Below, piece by piece: positions 29,524 to 35,423 of a stretch of 35,423 bases of DNA. Below the pieces are notes generated by a model. That model saw only the letters and a list, made by a program, of their open reading frames with translations. It ran no database searches and was not told the origin of the DNA. Numbering within the stretch: the first letter of the stretch is position 1; the number at the start of each line of letters is the position of its first letter. The DNA comes from Alphaproteobacteria bacterium UBA6149 (GTDB lineage: Bacteria; Pseudomonadota; Alphaproteobacteria; Rickettsiales; UBA998), in contig DIUV01000054.1 of assembly GCA_002423155.1 (NCBI GenBank), forward strand, positions 19,745 through 55,167. Direction: 5' to 3'. The position numbers were made by a program, and so were the translations under genes.

Positions 29524-29997
29524 TTACGCTGGCAACCCGTAATCTGCTGGGTCTAAGTTCATATTCTTAGCCAACTTAGACAACCATTTTTTCTCGTCAT
29601 CCGAAGTTGGATCGACACCATCTTCGCCACCGCTTGATTTGGCAACTGCCAGACCAATATTGAGCAAATAAACCGCATCTTGCTTAGCAACATTAGCCAA
29701 TGTTTTGCACAATATGTCGGTGACTGTTGCATCTTCGTCAGACATCAAATCGATAATGAATGTTTGAACTTTGGCTTTCATTTCTGCCTCACTAAAAACA
29801 CCTCGACCAACCAATTTGGTGATTGACGAAATACCCTGCTCAATTTCTTTCTTATCCGCTTTACCATCGGGACAAAAAGCAATGATTGCCACCACTGCCG
29901 CCGCACGATCCAAATTTGCTTGGTTAAAAAAACGTTTAGCACCGTCTTTCAACTGATTGCCAACCGATTGTAAGGTACTCAGAATTTTATTTAACAT
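29524..29997 (-). CDS. terB: TerB-family protein
   Basis: The 157-aa helical protein has the TerB fold pattern: AAAVVAIIAFCPDGKADKKE with acidic residues of the putative metal site, EIEQGISSITKLVGRGVFSE, and EKKWLSKLAKNMNLDPADYG at the C-terminus. TerB proteins act with TerD-like calcium-binding proteins in tellurite and phage/stress response complexes at the membrane. The ATG at 29997 was chosen because the longer N-terminus lacks conserved character; GGAG stands ten bases upstream. It follows terD after a terminator-like hairpin, suggesting partial read-through. Confidence 0.82.
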   Translation of the reverse strand: MLNKILSTLQSVGNQLKDGAKRFFNQANLDRAAAVVAIIAFCPDGKADKKEIEQGISSITKLVGRGVFSEAEMKAKVQTFIIDLMSDEDATVTDILCKTLANVAKQDAVYLLNIGLAVAKSSGGEDGVDPTSDDEKKWLSKLAKNMNLDPADYGLPA

Positions 29998-30027
29998 GAT
30001 GGAGATTCTCCGAAATAATATACAATG

Positions 30028-30053
30028 AAAATAGGGCAACCGAAGCTGCCCTA
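30028..30053 (-). terminator. Terminator-like hairpin between terD and terB
   Basis: AGGGCAGC-ttcg-GTTGCCCT on the minus strand followed by ATTTTC. May set the terD:terB ratio. Confidence 0.65.
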
Positions 30054-30107
30054 CTGTAAATGAACCTAGATAAAACTTCTACCTAGGGTTAAACTCAGCT
30101 TCTAGCC

Positions 30108-30671
30108 TTATGCGAAAAGACCTTGGAAACCATTTACCGCATCAGTACCCTTGCCTTTGGCATGGAATGTACCAATAGCTTTCAACATCCAACCCGCACC
30201 ACCTTTTTGAAGAGTGGCCGCGTGCAGTACAGTGTCGTTAGCAAACGCAGTATCTTTGATAGGAAAATCAAAAATTTGCGTGTCCGTAGCCGATGCGCCG
30301 TCGCAACCACGAATATGTGGATTGGCAACTGATGCAAAATCGTCACCAGAATAAACAGCGATACCGATAGCAATACCGTTGACGTTGCTTGGCAAATTAT
30401 CGACATCAATAATCAAGAATTCATCGTCGCCAGCGCCTTCACCACTACGGTTATCATCAGATAATTTTGCACCTGGTAGCGTTTTTTGGCCAAAATAAGC
30501 CAAGTCAACAACTTTGCCATCCACCAATAAAGCCGCCATCAAGTCCAAATCTGTACCACCACCAGTTTTATCCCAGCCTGCACCGAAATAAAATTTTTGT
30601 GAGCCAGCAGGTTGAACCGTTTCTTTTGCCAAGTTAACAATTCCGCCTTTTTCAATGATTGGAGTAGTCAT
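30108..30671 (-). CDS. terD: TerD-family calcium-binding stress protein
   Basis: The 187-aa length is standard. Family motifs: LAKETVQ near the N-terminus, the FYFGAGWDKTGGGTDLDLMA block with Ca-binding Asp residues, VVDLAYFGQK, and the second Asp-rich loop DNRSGEGAGDDEFLIIDVDN, followed by GIAIGIAVYSGDDFASV. TerD proteins bind calcium and are part of bacterial stress and membrane-associated complexes. Here only terB and the VWA gene accompany it; terA, terC, terE, terF and terZ are missing from the window. AGG binding site before the ATG; leader RNA upstream. Confidence 0.94.
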   Translation of the reverse strand: MTTPIIEKGGIVNLAKETVQPAGSQKFYFGAGWDKTGGGTDLDLMAALLVDGKVVDLAYFGQKTLPGAKLSDDNRSGEGAGDDEFLIIDVDNLPSNVNGIAIGIAVYSGDDFASVANPHIRGCDGASATDTQIFDFPIKDTAFANDTVLHAATLQKGGAGWMLKAIGTFHAKGKGTDAVNGFQGLFA

Positions 30672-30717
30672 AATACATACCTATTAAAGTTTAAGTTAAA
30701 GTGAATGTTCACCAACT

Positions 30718-30804
30718 ATAAAGTACGGCATCTTGCCATATTGCTTCTCGTCCTTGATAATAAATCCTTTTATCTCATACTTAGAAGCTGAAGAACGAGG
30801 CAAT
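30718..30804 (-). ncRNA. Conserved ter leader RNA, copy 1 (terD)
   Basis: On the minus strand GTTCTTCAGCTTC, a variable AT-rich hairpin (GATAAA/TTTATTATC), GAGAAGC (pairing with GCTTC), then ATATGGC-aaga-TGCCGTACTTTA. The order and the conserved blocks are the same at 31896-31990 before the VWA gene, although the hairpin between them has a different sequence. No known riboswitch was recognised. Confidence 0.6.
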
Positions 30805-30987
30805 TTATAAATATATATTTAAAGATAGTCAATATGAAAATAACAAAAAATTAATTTATTATTTAGTTTTTTGCTGGGGTGAGAAATGTGGATGCTAGGC
30901 TAGCTGGATTATTTTGCTATTGGGGGATGTTTTTAAAAAACAGATTAAATATAAAAACAGTAATCGAGCCAATCGCAAAATTATTTT

Positions 30988-31096
30988 GTACCCACATTAC
31001 TGTCCCCATCGTCATACCAGCGCACGCTGGTATCCAGCCTCGCTATAGGGAAATAAGTTTTTTCTAAAAATATAGTGTCAGTAAATGTGGATAGAT
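30988..31096. repeat. Palindromic element with CGTCATACC core
   Basis: CCCACATTACTGTC is roughly inverted as TCAGTAAATGTGG. The core CATACCAGCGCACGCTGGTA is a perfect hairpin related to the type-V repeats. The interval 30805-31137 holds no gene. Confidence 0.5.
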
Positions 31097-31137
31097 TGGA
31101 TACGATGGAGATTTATTAGTTTTATAATTACTGCCAT

Positions 31138-31162
31138 AAAAAAAGGCAGCTTGCGCTGCCCT
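31138..31162 (-). terminator. Terminator of the VWA gene
   Basis: GGCAGC-ttgc-GCTGCC with seven As upstream on the plus strand, that is, Ts after the stem on the minus strand. Confidence 0.8.
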
Positions 31163-31186
31163 TTCCCTTAGTGATTATTGGGATAA

Positions 31187-31846
31187 TTAACGAGCAGCCT
31201 TCACTGCTTCAAAACTTGCTCCGCACAATGGTTGCACAGAAACAATGTCAACGCCATTAGTCTTAGAACCAAGATTTTCATCCAGCTTCAAAAGCCAGTT
31301 TCTTGTCGAGTCGTTAAGTTTACCGACCGTGAGAATGGCAATCATAAAAACGTCTGGTGACTTAACTTCATTCGCGATTTTAACAATAATGCTTTCAACG
31401 GCACTTTCGCTATCAGGAACGCCGTCCGTTACCAACAAAAACAACGTGCTTTTCGAGCCAATTGCTTGATGACGCTCGTAAGCAGTTTGTATGGCCAGGT
31501 GCGTACCTGTTGAACCACGAGTTCCACCTTTAAACACATCGCTTACAGTACCTGCATCGGTATTCCAGTAAGTCTGAACATCTGGAGCGCCAGAGTAAGT
31601 GATTACGTCAATACCATCAGAATCGATTTTACTCGCCTCCATCGCCAGCGCAATGGTTTGCTTTTCAGCATATTTCAAACGGCTCTTACTATCAGTCAAA
31701 TCGCCATCTTTGGTATCCATAGACCCCGAAAAGTCTATGCCAATCATAATGTTTTTACCCTTGACCAAACTAATGGTCGTAGGTTTTTTGTCCACGATTT
31801 CAGCTGCTGGTGAAGTTGGTTTTTTTTCTCTGTTAAAAAATCCCAT
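31187..31846 (-). CDS. VWA-domain protein, TerY-like
   Basis: A 219-aa von Willebrand factor A protein with an intact MIDAS metal site: Asp38-x-Ser40-x-Ser42 (GIDFSGSMD), Thr115 (STGTH) and Asp141 (LLVTDGVPD). TerY-type VWA proteins are part of tellurite/stress gene sets and are thought to assemble TerB/TerD complexes. The N-terminus is basic and soluble (GFFNREKKPT). Its leader RNA matches that of terD, so the two units are probably co-regulated. AGAGG stands before the ATG. Confidence 0.88.
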   Translation of the reverse strand: MGFFNREKKPTSPAAEIVDKKPTTISLVKGKNIMIGIDFSGSMDTKDGDLTDSKSRLKYAEKQTIALAMEASKIDSDGIDVITYSGAPDVQTYWNTDAGTVSDVFKGGTRGSTGTHLAIQTAYERHQAIGSKSTLFLLVTDGVPDSESAVESIIVKIANEVKSPDVFMIAILTVGKLNDSTRNWLLKLDENLGSKTNGVDIVSVQPLCGASFEAVKAAR

Positions 31847-31895
31847 GATAGATACCTCTATAAAGTTTATATTGTTAAAGTTAATGCCCTAACAA

Positions 31896-31990
31896 CTAAA
31901 GTACGGCTTTCCTGCCATATCGCTTCATCCCTGACAATTGCTCCATAGAAGGAACCATTGCTACAAAAACTGAAGCTGAAGAACAAAAGG
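31896..31990 (-). ncRNA. Conserved ter leader RNA, copy 2 (VWA gene)
   Basis: GTTCTTCAGCTTC, a distinct hairpin (CAATGGTTCC/GGAGCAATTG), GATGAAGC, then GATATGGC-aggaaa-GCCGTACTTTAG. Compared with copy 1 the flanking blocks are conserved while the enclosed hairpin has changed on both arms. Confidence 0.6.
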
Positions 31991-32092
31991 ACGTTTACAC
32001 TTATGATGAGAATATGTCAATAATAAATAATTTTTATTAATATTTATTGCGAGCAACCGCTTTACACACCTGACTAGTTAAATTTCTAATAC

Positions 32093-32119
32093 AAAAAAAG
32101 GCAGCCGAAGCTGCCTTTT
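32093..32119 (-). terminator. Terminator of the phasin gene
   Basis: AAAAAGGCAGC-ttcg-GCTGCCTTTTTTT on the minus strand: strong stem, tetraloop and T-run. Confidence 0.88.
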
Positions 32120-32153
32120 TCATTATATAAAAAACTAAAATATAATCCGCAAA

Positions 32154-32585
32154 CTAAGCGGCAACTTTAGAGATTTCGCTTAAGCTTTCAGTAGCGCGTT
32201 TGTTTAACACGTCAAAAGCTTCTAAGCTAGATTTAGACATTACTTCCGAAACTTCGCGTAGATTATTTACGCTGGTTTCGTAAACTGAGCGCGCATATTC
32301 CGCTGAACAGCTGGTGCTGTCTTTAGGAGATTTTGCGGTTAAAATTTCGCGTGAGTTGCTCAAGAATTGATCAACCGAGCTACGTAACAAATCATTCTGA
32401 CGGCGAGAAATGGCTTGTATGCCCGCAGCGAAAACTTGACCAGCAGCGGAGAATGCTTCTGCATTGCGACGTTGCACTGCAAAAATACCGCTCATATCCA
32501 CCGATGGTGCTTTGAATGAGCTGAACGAGCTCACATAGTCATTAATTTGTTTGCTGAAATCAAATTGTTTATTAGAATTAGTCAT
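32154..32585 (-). CDS. Phasin family protein (PHA granule associated)
   Basis: The 143-aa helical protein matches the alphaproteobacterial phasin pattern: an aromatic N-terminal FDFSKQINDYVSSFSSFKAP, the central core VDMSGIFAVQRRNAEAFSAA and AGIQAISRRQNDLLRSSVDQ, then EYARSVYETSVNNLREVSEV and a final ALDVLNKRATESL-like helix (EAFDVLNKRATESLSEISKV). Phasins coat polyhydroxyalkanoate granules. The ATG at 32585 (MTNSNKQF) with AAGGA upstream is preferred to a longer frame. It is monocistronic. Confidence 0.9.
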   Translation of the reverse strand: MTNSNKQFDFSKQINDYVSSFSSFKAPSVDMSGIFAVQRRNAEAFSAAGQVFAAGIQAISRRQNDLLRSSVDQFLSNSREILTAKSPKDSTSCSAEYARSVYETSVNNLREVSEVMSKSSLEAFDVLNKRATESLSEISKVAA

Positions 32586-32693
32586 AAAAATATCCTTAAA
32601 ATAAATGAAAGATTGTCCGAAACACGAGATGAATATATTATAATTACCCCGAGCTGTCAATAGCTTTTTTTGTGCGTCGCACAACAAAGATTT

Positions 32694-35267
32694 TTAACTG
32701 ATAATCAGACCATCTTTTTCTGCACTTACGTTAATTGTACTACCATCAAGCACACGACCTTCTAATAACAACAAAGCCAGTTTATTTTCTAACTCACGTT
32801 GAATAACGCGCTTCAAAGGACGTGCTCCGTAAATAGGATCATAGCCAGCAGCGGCAATCCAACTGAGGGCTTTTGGGTCGAGATGCATATTGATATGCCG
32901 CTCAGCCAAACGCTCTTGCAAACGCGCTAATTGAATGGTCACAATATTTTCTATCAAGTCTTTGCCTAAGCGATTAAATAATACAATTTCATCTAAGCGG
33001 TTGATGAATTCTGGGCGGAAAGCTTTGCGCACTTCCTCCATTACTTCGGCGCGAACTTTCTCGCTTTTTTGTCCTTCTTTTAAAGCGGCTAAATGATGTG
33101 CTCCGAGGTTAGAAGTCAGGACGATAATGGTATTGCGAAAATCTACCGTGCGCCCTTGCCCATCGGTCAGACGACCATCGTCAAGCACTTGTAACAAAAT
33201 GTTGAATACATCAGGATGCGCTTTTTCCACCTCATCAAATAATATCACCTGATAAGGGCGACGGCGTACCGCCTCAGTCAACACTCCGCCTTGTTCATAG
33301 CCAACATATCCCGGAGGGGCGCCAATCAAACGTGCCACTGCATGTTTTTCCATAAACTCAGACATATCAATGCGCTGTATGGCATGTTCATCATCAAACA
33401 TAAACCGAGCCAAAGCTTTAGTAAGCTCAGTTTTCCCCACCCCCGTTGGACCTAAGAACAAGAAAGAACCTATCGGACGGGCCGGGTCTTGCAAGCCAGC
33501 TCTTGCGCGGCGCACTGCGTTGCTGACGGCTATCAGCGCATCTTCTTGCCCCACCACATATTTTCGCAAATTCTCTTCGCAATGCAGCAATTTATCGCGC
33601 TCCCCTTCGAGCATTTTTTCCACAGGAATGCCCGTCCACCGCGCCACGATGGAGGCGATGTTTTCTTCGGTAACCGTTTCTTTAATCAAACTATCTTCGG
33701 GCTTATCGTCGCTTATAGTTTGTGCTTCTTGCAATTGTTTTTCCAACTGCGGAATAAGCCCATAAGCGAGTTCCCCTGCGCGGGCCAAATTGCCATTACG
33801 CTGCGCCTGTTCCAGTTCGGTACGAGCCGCTTCTAGCTGTTCTTGCACTTTCTGCCCACCTGCCAAACGAGCTTTTTCCGCTTGCCAACGCAGCGTAAAT
33901 TCTGCGGATTCGCTTTCTAGTTTTTCTAACTCTTTTTCGAGTTTTTCTAGGCGGTCTTTTGATGCTTCGTCGGTTTCTTTTTTCAATGCCTCTCGCTCAA
34001 TTTTCAGCTGGATAATTTTGCGGTCTAGCTCATCCAAGCTTTCTGGCTTACTATCCACCTCCATGCGCAGGCGTGAGGCGGCTTCGTCCATTAAATCAAT
34101 TGCTTTATCAGGCAAAAATCTATCAGTTATATAGCGGTTAGACAAAGTCGCCGCTGCCACAATGGCGCCATCGGCAATGCGCACTCCGTGGTGCAGTTCA
34201 TATTTTTCTTTAATGCCGCGCAAGATAGAAATCGTATCTTCCACGCTCGGCTCATCCACAAATACGGGCTGAAAACGGCGCGCTAAAGCGGCATCTTTTT
34301 CGATATGTTTGCGATATTCATCTAAGGTAGTTGCGCCAATACAGTGCAATTCTCCGCGTGCCAAAGCGGGTTTTAGCAAATTAGAAGCATCCATCGCCCC
34401 ATCCGCTGCACCTGCCCCTACCAAAGTGTGTAACTCATCAATAAATAATATTATTTCACCTGCGCTGGTTTCTACATCTTTTATCAACGCTTTTAAACGC
34501 TCTTCAAACTCACCACGGAATTTTGCGCCGGCAATCAATGCGCCTAAATCTAGGGATAACAAACGTTTATTACGCAAGTTTTCGGGTATATCTCCACTCA
34601 CAATCCGCAGAGCCAAGCCTTCGGCAATTGCGGTTTTACCCACGCCCGGCTCACCAATCAACACAGGGTTATTTTTGGTACGGCGCGACAAAACCTGCAT
34701 CGAACGGCGAATTTCTTCATCCCGACCAATCACCGGGTCTAACTTACTATCCCGCGCCAGGGCGGTTAGGTCTTTGGTATATTTTTCTAAAGCTTTATAT
34801 TGCTCCTCCGCATTGGCGGAATCGGCTTTGCGGCCCTTTCGTAGTTCCAAAATTGCCGCATTCATTTTTGCTAACTGAACGCCAGCATTTTTTAATATCT
34901 CCGCTGCTTTTGCTTCCGTTGAACTCACCAGAGCTAACAAAAATATTTCCACCGTAACAAAGCTATCACCTTGCTTTTGCGCCAAATCTTCCGCCTGCCC
35001 AAATAAACGCGCAGTTTGCGGATCCAGATACATCTGCGCACCTTCCACCGTGGGTTGCGCCTTTAAAGCGGCTTCTAACGCAACTTCAATCTTTTGGACA
35101 TTACCGCCTGAACTAGCCAATAATTCTCGCGCGATGCCTCCTTGCTGCTCCAACGCCGCCCATAAAATATGCTCCGGCATAAAACGCTGATGATTACGCT
35201 TGAGCGCCTCAGATTGCGCTGATTGTATTAGCTGTTTTGTTGTTTCTGTATAAATTTCTAGTTTCAT
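32694..35267 (-). CDS. clpB: ATP-dependent disaggregase ClpB
   Basis: Full-length at 857 aa. Clp N-domain 1-150, first AAA+ module with Walker A GEPGVGKT (205-212) and Walker B LFIDELHTL, middle coiled-coil domain about 400-535 (with ALKKETDEASKDRLEKLEKE), second AAA+ module with GPTGVGKT near residue 605 and ILFDEVEKAHPDVF, and the C-terminal INRLDEIVLFNRL region. No ClpA/ClpC-type ClpP-binding loop is seen. It rescues aggregated proteins with DnaK after heat stress. GGAGGA lies before the ATG, and a sigma-32 promoter lies 34 bp further upstream. Confidence 0.98.
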   Translation of the reverse strand: MKLEIYTETTKQLIQSAQSEALKRNHQRFMPEHILWAALEQQGGIARELLASSGGNVQKIEVALEAALKAQPTVEGAQMYLDPQTARLFGQAEDLAQKQGDSFVTVEIFLLALVSSTEAKAAEILKNAGVQLAKMNAAILELRKGRKADSANAEEQYKALEKYTKDLTALARDSKLDPVIGRDEEIRRSMQVLSRRTKNNPVLIGEPGVGKTAIAEGLALRIVSGDIPENLRNKRLLSLDLGALIAGAKFRGEFEERLKALIKDVETSAGEIILFIDELHTLVGAGAADGAMDASNLLKPALARGELHCIGATTLDEYRKHIEKDAALARRFQPVFVDEPSVEDTISILRGIKEKYELHHGVRIADGAIVAAATLSNRYITDRFLPDKAIDLMDEAASRLRMEVDSKPESLDELDRKIIQLKIEREALKKETDEASKDRLEKLEKELEKLESESAEFTLRWQAEKARLAGGQKVQEQLEAARTELEQAQRNGNLARAGELAYGLIPQLEKQLQEAQTISDDKPEDSLIKETVTEENIASIVARWTGIPVEKMLEGERDKLLHCEENLRKYVVGQEDALIAVSNAVRRARAGLQDPARPIGSFLFLGPTGVGKTELTKALARFMFDDEHAIQRIDMSEFMEKHAVARLIGAPPGYVGYEQGGVLTEAVRRRPYQVILFDEVEKAHPDVFNILLQVLDDGRLTDGQGRTVDFRNTIIVLTSNLGAHHLAALKEGQKSEKVRAEVMEEVRKAFRPEFINRLDEIVLFNRLGKDLIENIVTIQLARLQERLAERHINMHLDPKALSWIAAAGYDPIYGARPLKRVIQRELENKLALLLLEGRVLDGSTINVSAEKDGLIIS

Positions 35268-35300
35268 AATATTTCCTCCATATTATTTGATACTTAGATG

Positions 35301-35329
35301 ATATGGGGAGATATTAGGGCAGTTGCAAG
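35301..35329 (-). promoter_or_regulatory. Sigma-32 heat-shock promoter of clpB
   Basis: On the minus strand CTTGCAA, 14 bp, CCCCATAT. This is almost the consensus CTTGAAA-N13/14-CCCCATNT and lies 34 bp before the start codon, matching the known heat-shock control of clpB. Confidence 0.85.
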
Positions 35330-35423
35330 GGTTGGGTATTGATTTTAGTCAGGTTCTTCCACACTACCCGACACTTTTTTAGCACAACAAGATGTTTGTT
35401 ATATATCAACACTCTCCGTCGTC

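Noticed and set aside
30718..30804. terD leader as a yybP-ykoY manganese riboswitch
   Set aside because: That class is often linked to ter-type genes, but its conserved blocks are not present here.
30879..31067. 62-codon plus-strand frame
   Set aside because: It runs through a palindromic element and has no plausible ribosome binding site or protein character.

Overview
The window looks like part of the chromosome of a low-GC (roughly 40 %) alphaproteobacterium. ClpB has the alphaproteobacterial sequence style and a sigma-32-type promoter. A phasin points to polyhydroxyalkanoate granules. The tail-tip genes (DUF2460, DUF2163, NlpC/P60) are of the type seen in alphaproteobacterial gene transfer agents (GTAs) and related siphophages. 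The species cannot be named from the sequence alone. Short palindromic repeats are scattered through the DNA, some of them inside genes.

Layout. (1) 1-4228, plus strand: a repeat-rich edge, then four single-gene units: an unknown 235-aa protein, a divergent P-II signal protein, and two paralogous unknown proteins (337 and 285 aa). The last three each sit behind a related 5' leader that folds as a three-way junction, although the P-II gene is unrelated to the other two. (2) 4293-26734, mostly minus strand: a siphovirus/GTA-type virion cluster. Read in transcription order from the right it holds a sigma-70 promoter with an early terminator, a small-terminase-like gene, large terminase, portal, prohead protease, major capsid, head-tail connector, tail terminator, tail tube, tail chaperones with a programmed -1 frameshift site, tape-measure-like protein, DUF2460, DUF2163 and NlpC/P60. 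No GTA gp15-like host-specificity gene, integrase or lysis gene was seen. Almost every junction between virion modules is filled by unrelated genes, many with their own terminators: a prepilin-like protein, paired membrane proteins behind a shared attenuator-like leader, a proline-rich lipoprotein, several unknowns, and a 3.7-kb block with three toxin-antitoxin pairs (PIN, HEPN/MNT, ParDE) and a DUF5131 gene. (3) 26735-28180: a candidate structured RNA whose 3' stem hides a ribosome binding site, a small gene, a decayed serine-recombinase fragment carrying a GA microsatellite, and tRNA-Val(GAC). (4) 28195-35423: an NtrC-like response regulator that has lost its ATPase and sigma-54 motifs, a reduced tellurite/stress set (TerB, TerD, TerY-like VWA protein) in which terD and the VWA gene share a conserved leader, a phasin and ClpB.

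How it fits together: the virion block looks like a domesticated or decaying prophage that has become a landing site for accessory genes, because its operon is cut by foreign terminators and opposite-strand genes. The most novel-looking signals are the cis-acting RNAs: the three-way-junction leader, the ter leader, the membrane-protein attenuator and the 26.8-27.0 kb structured region. Functions come from reading sequence motifs by eye; no database search was run.
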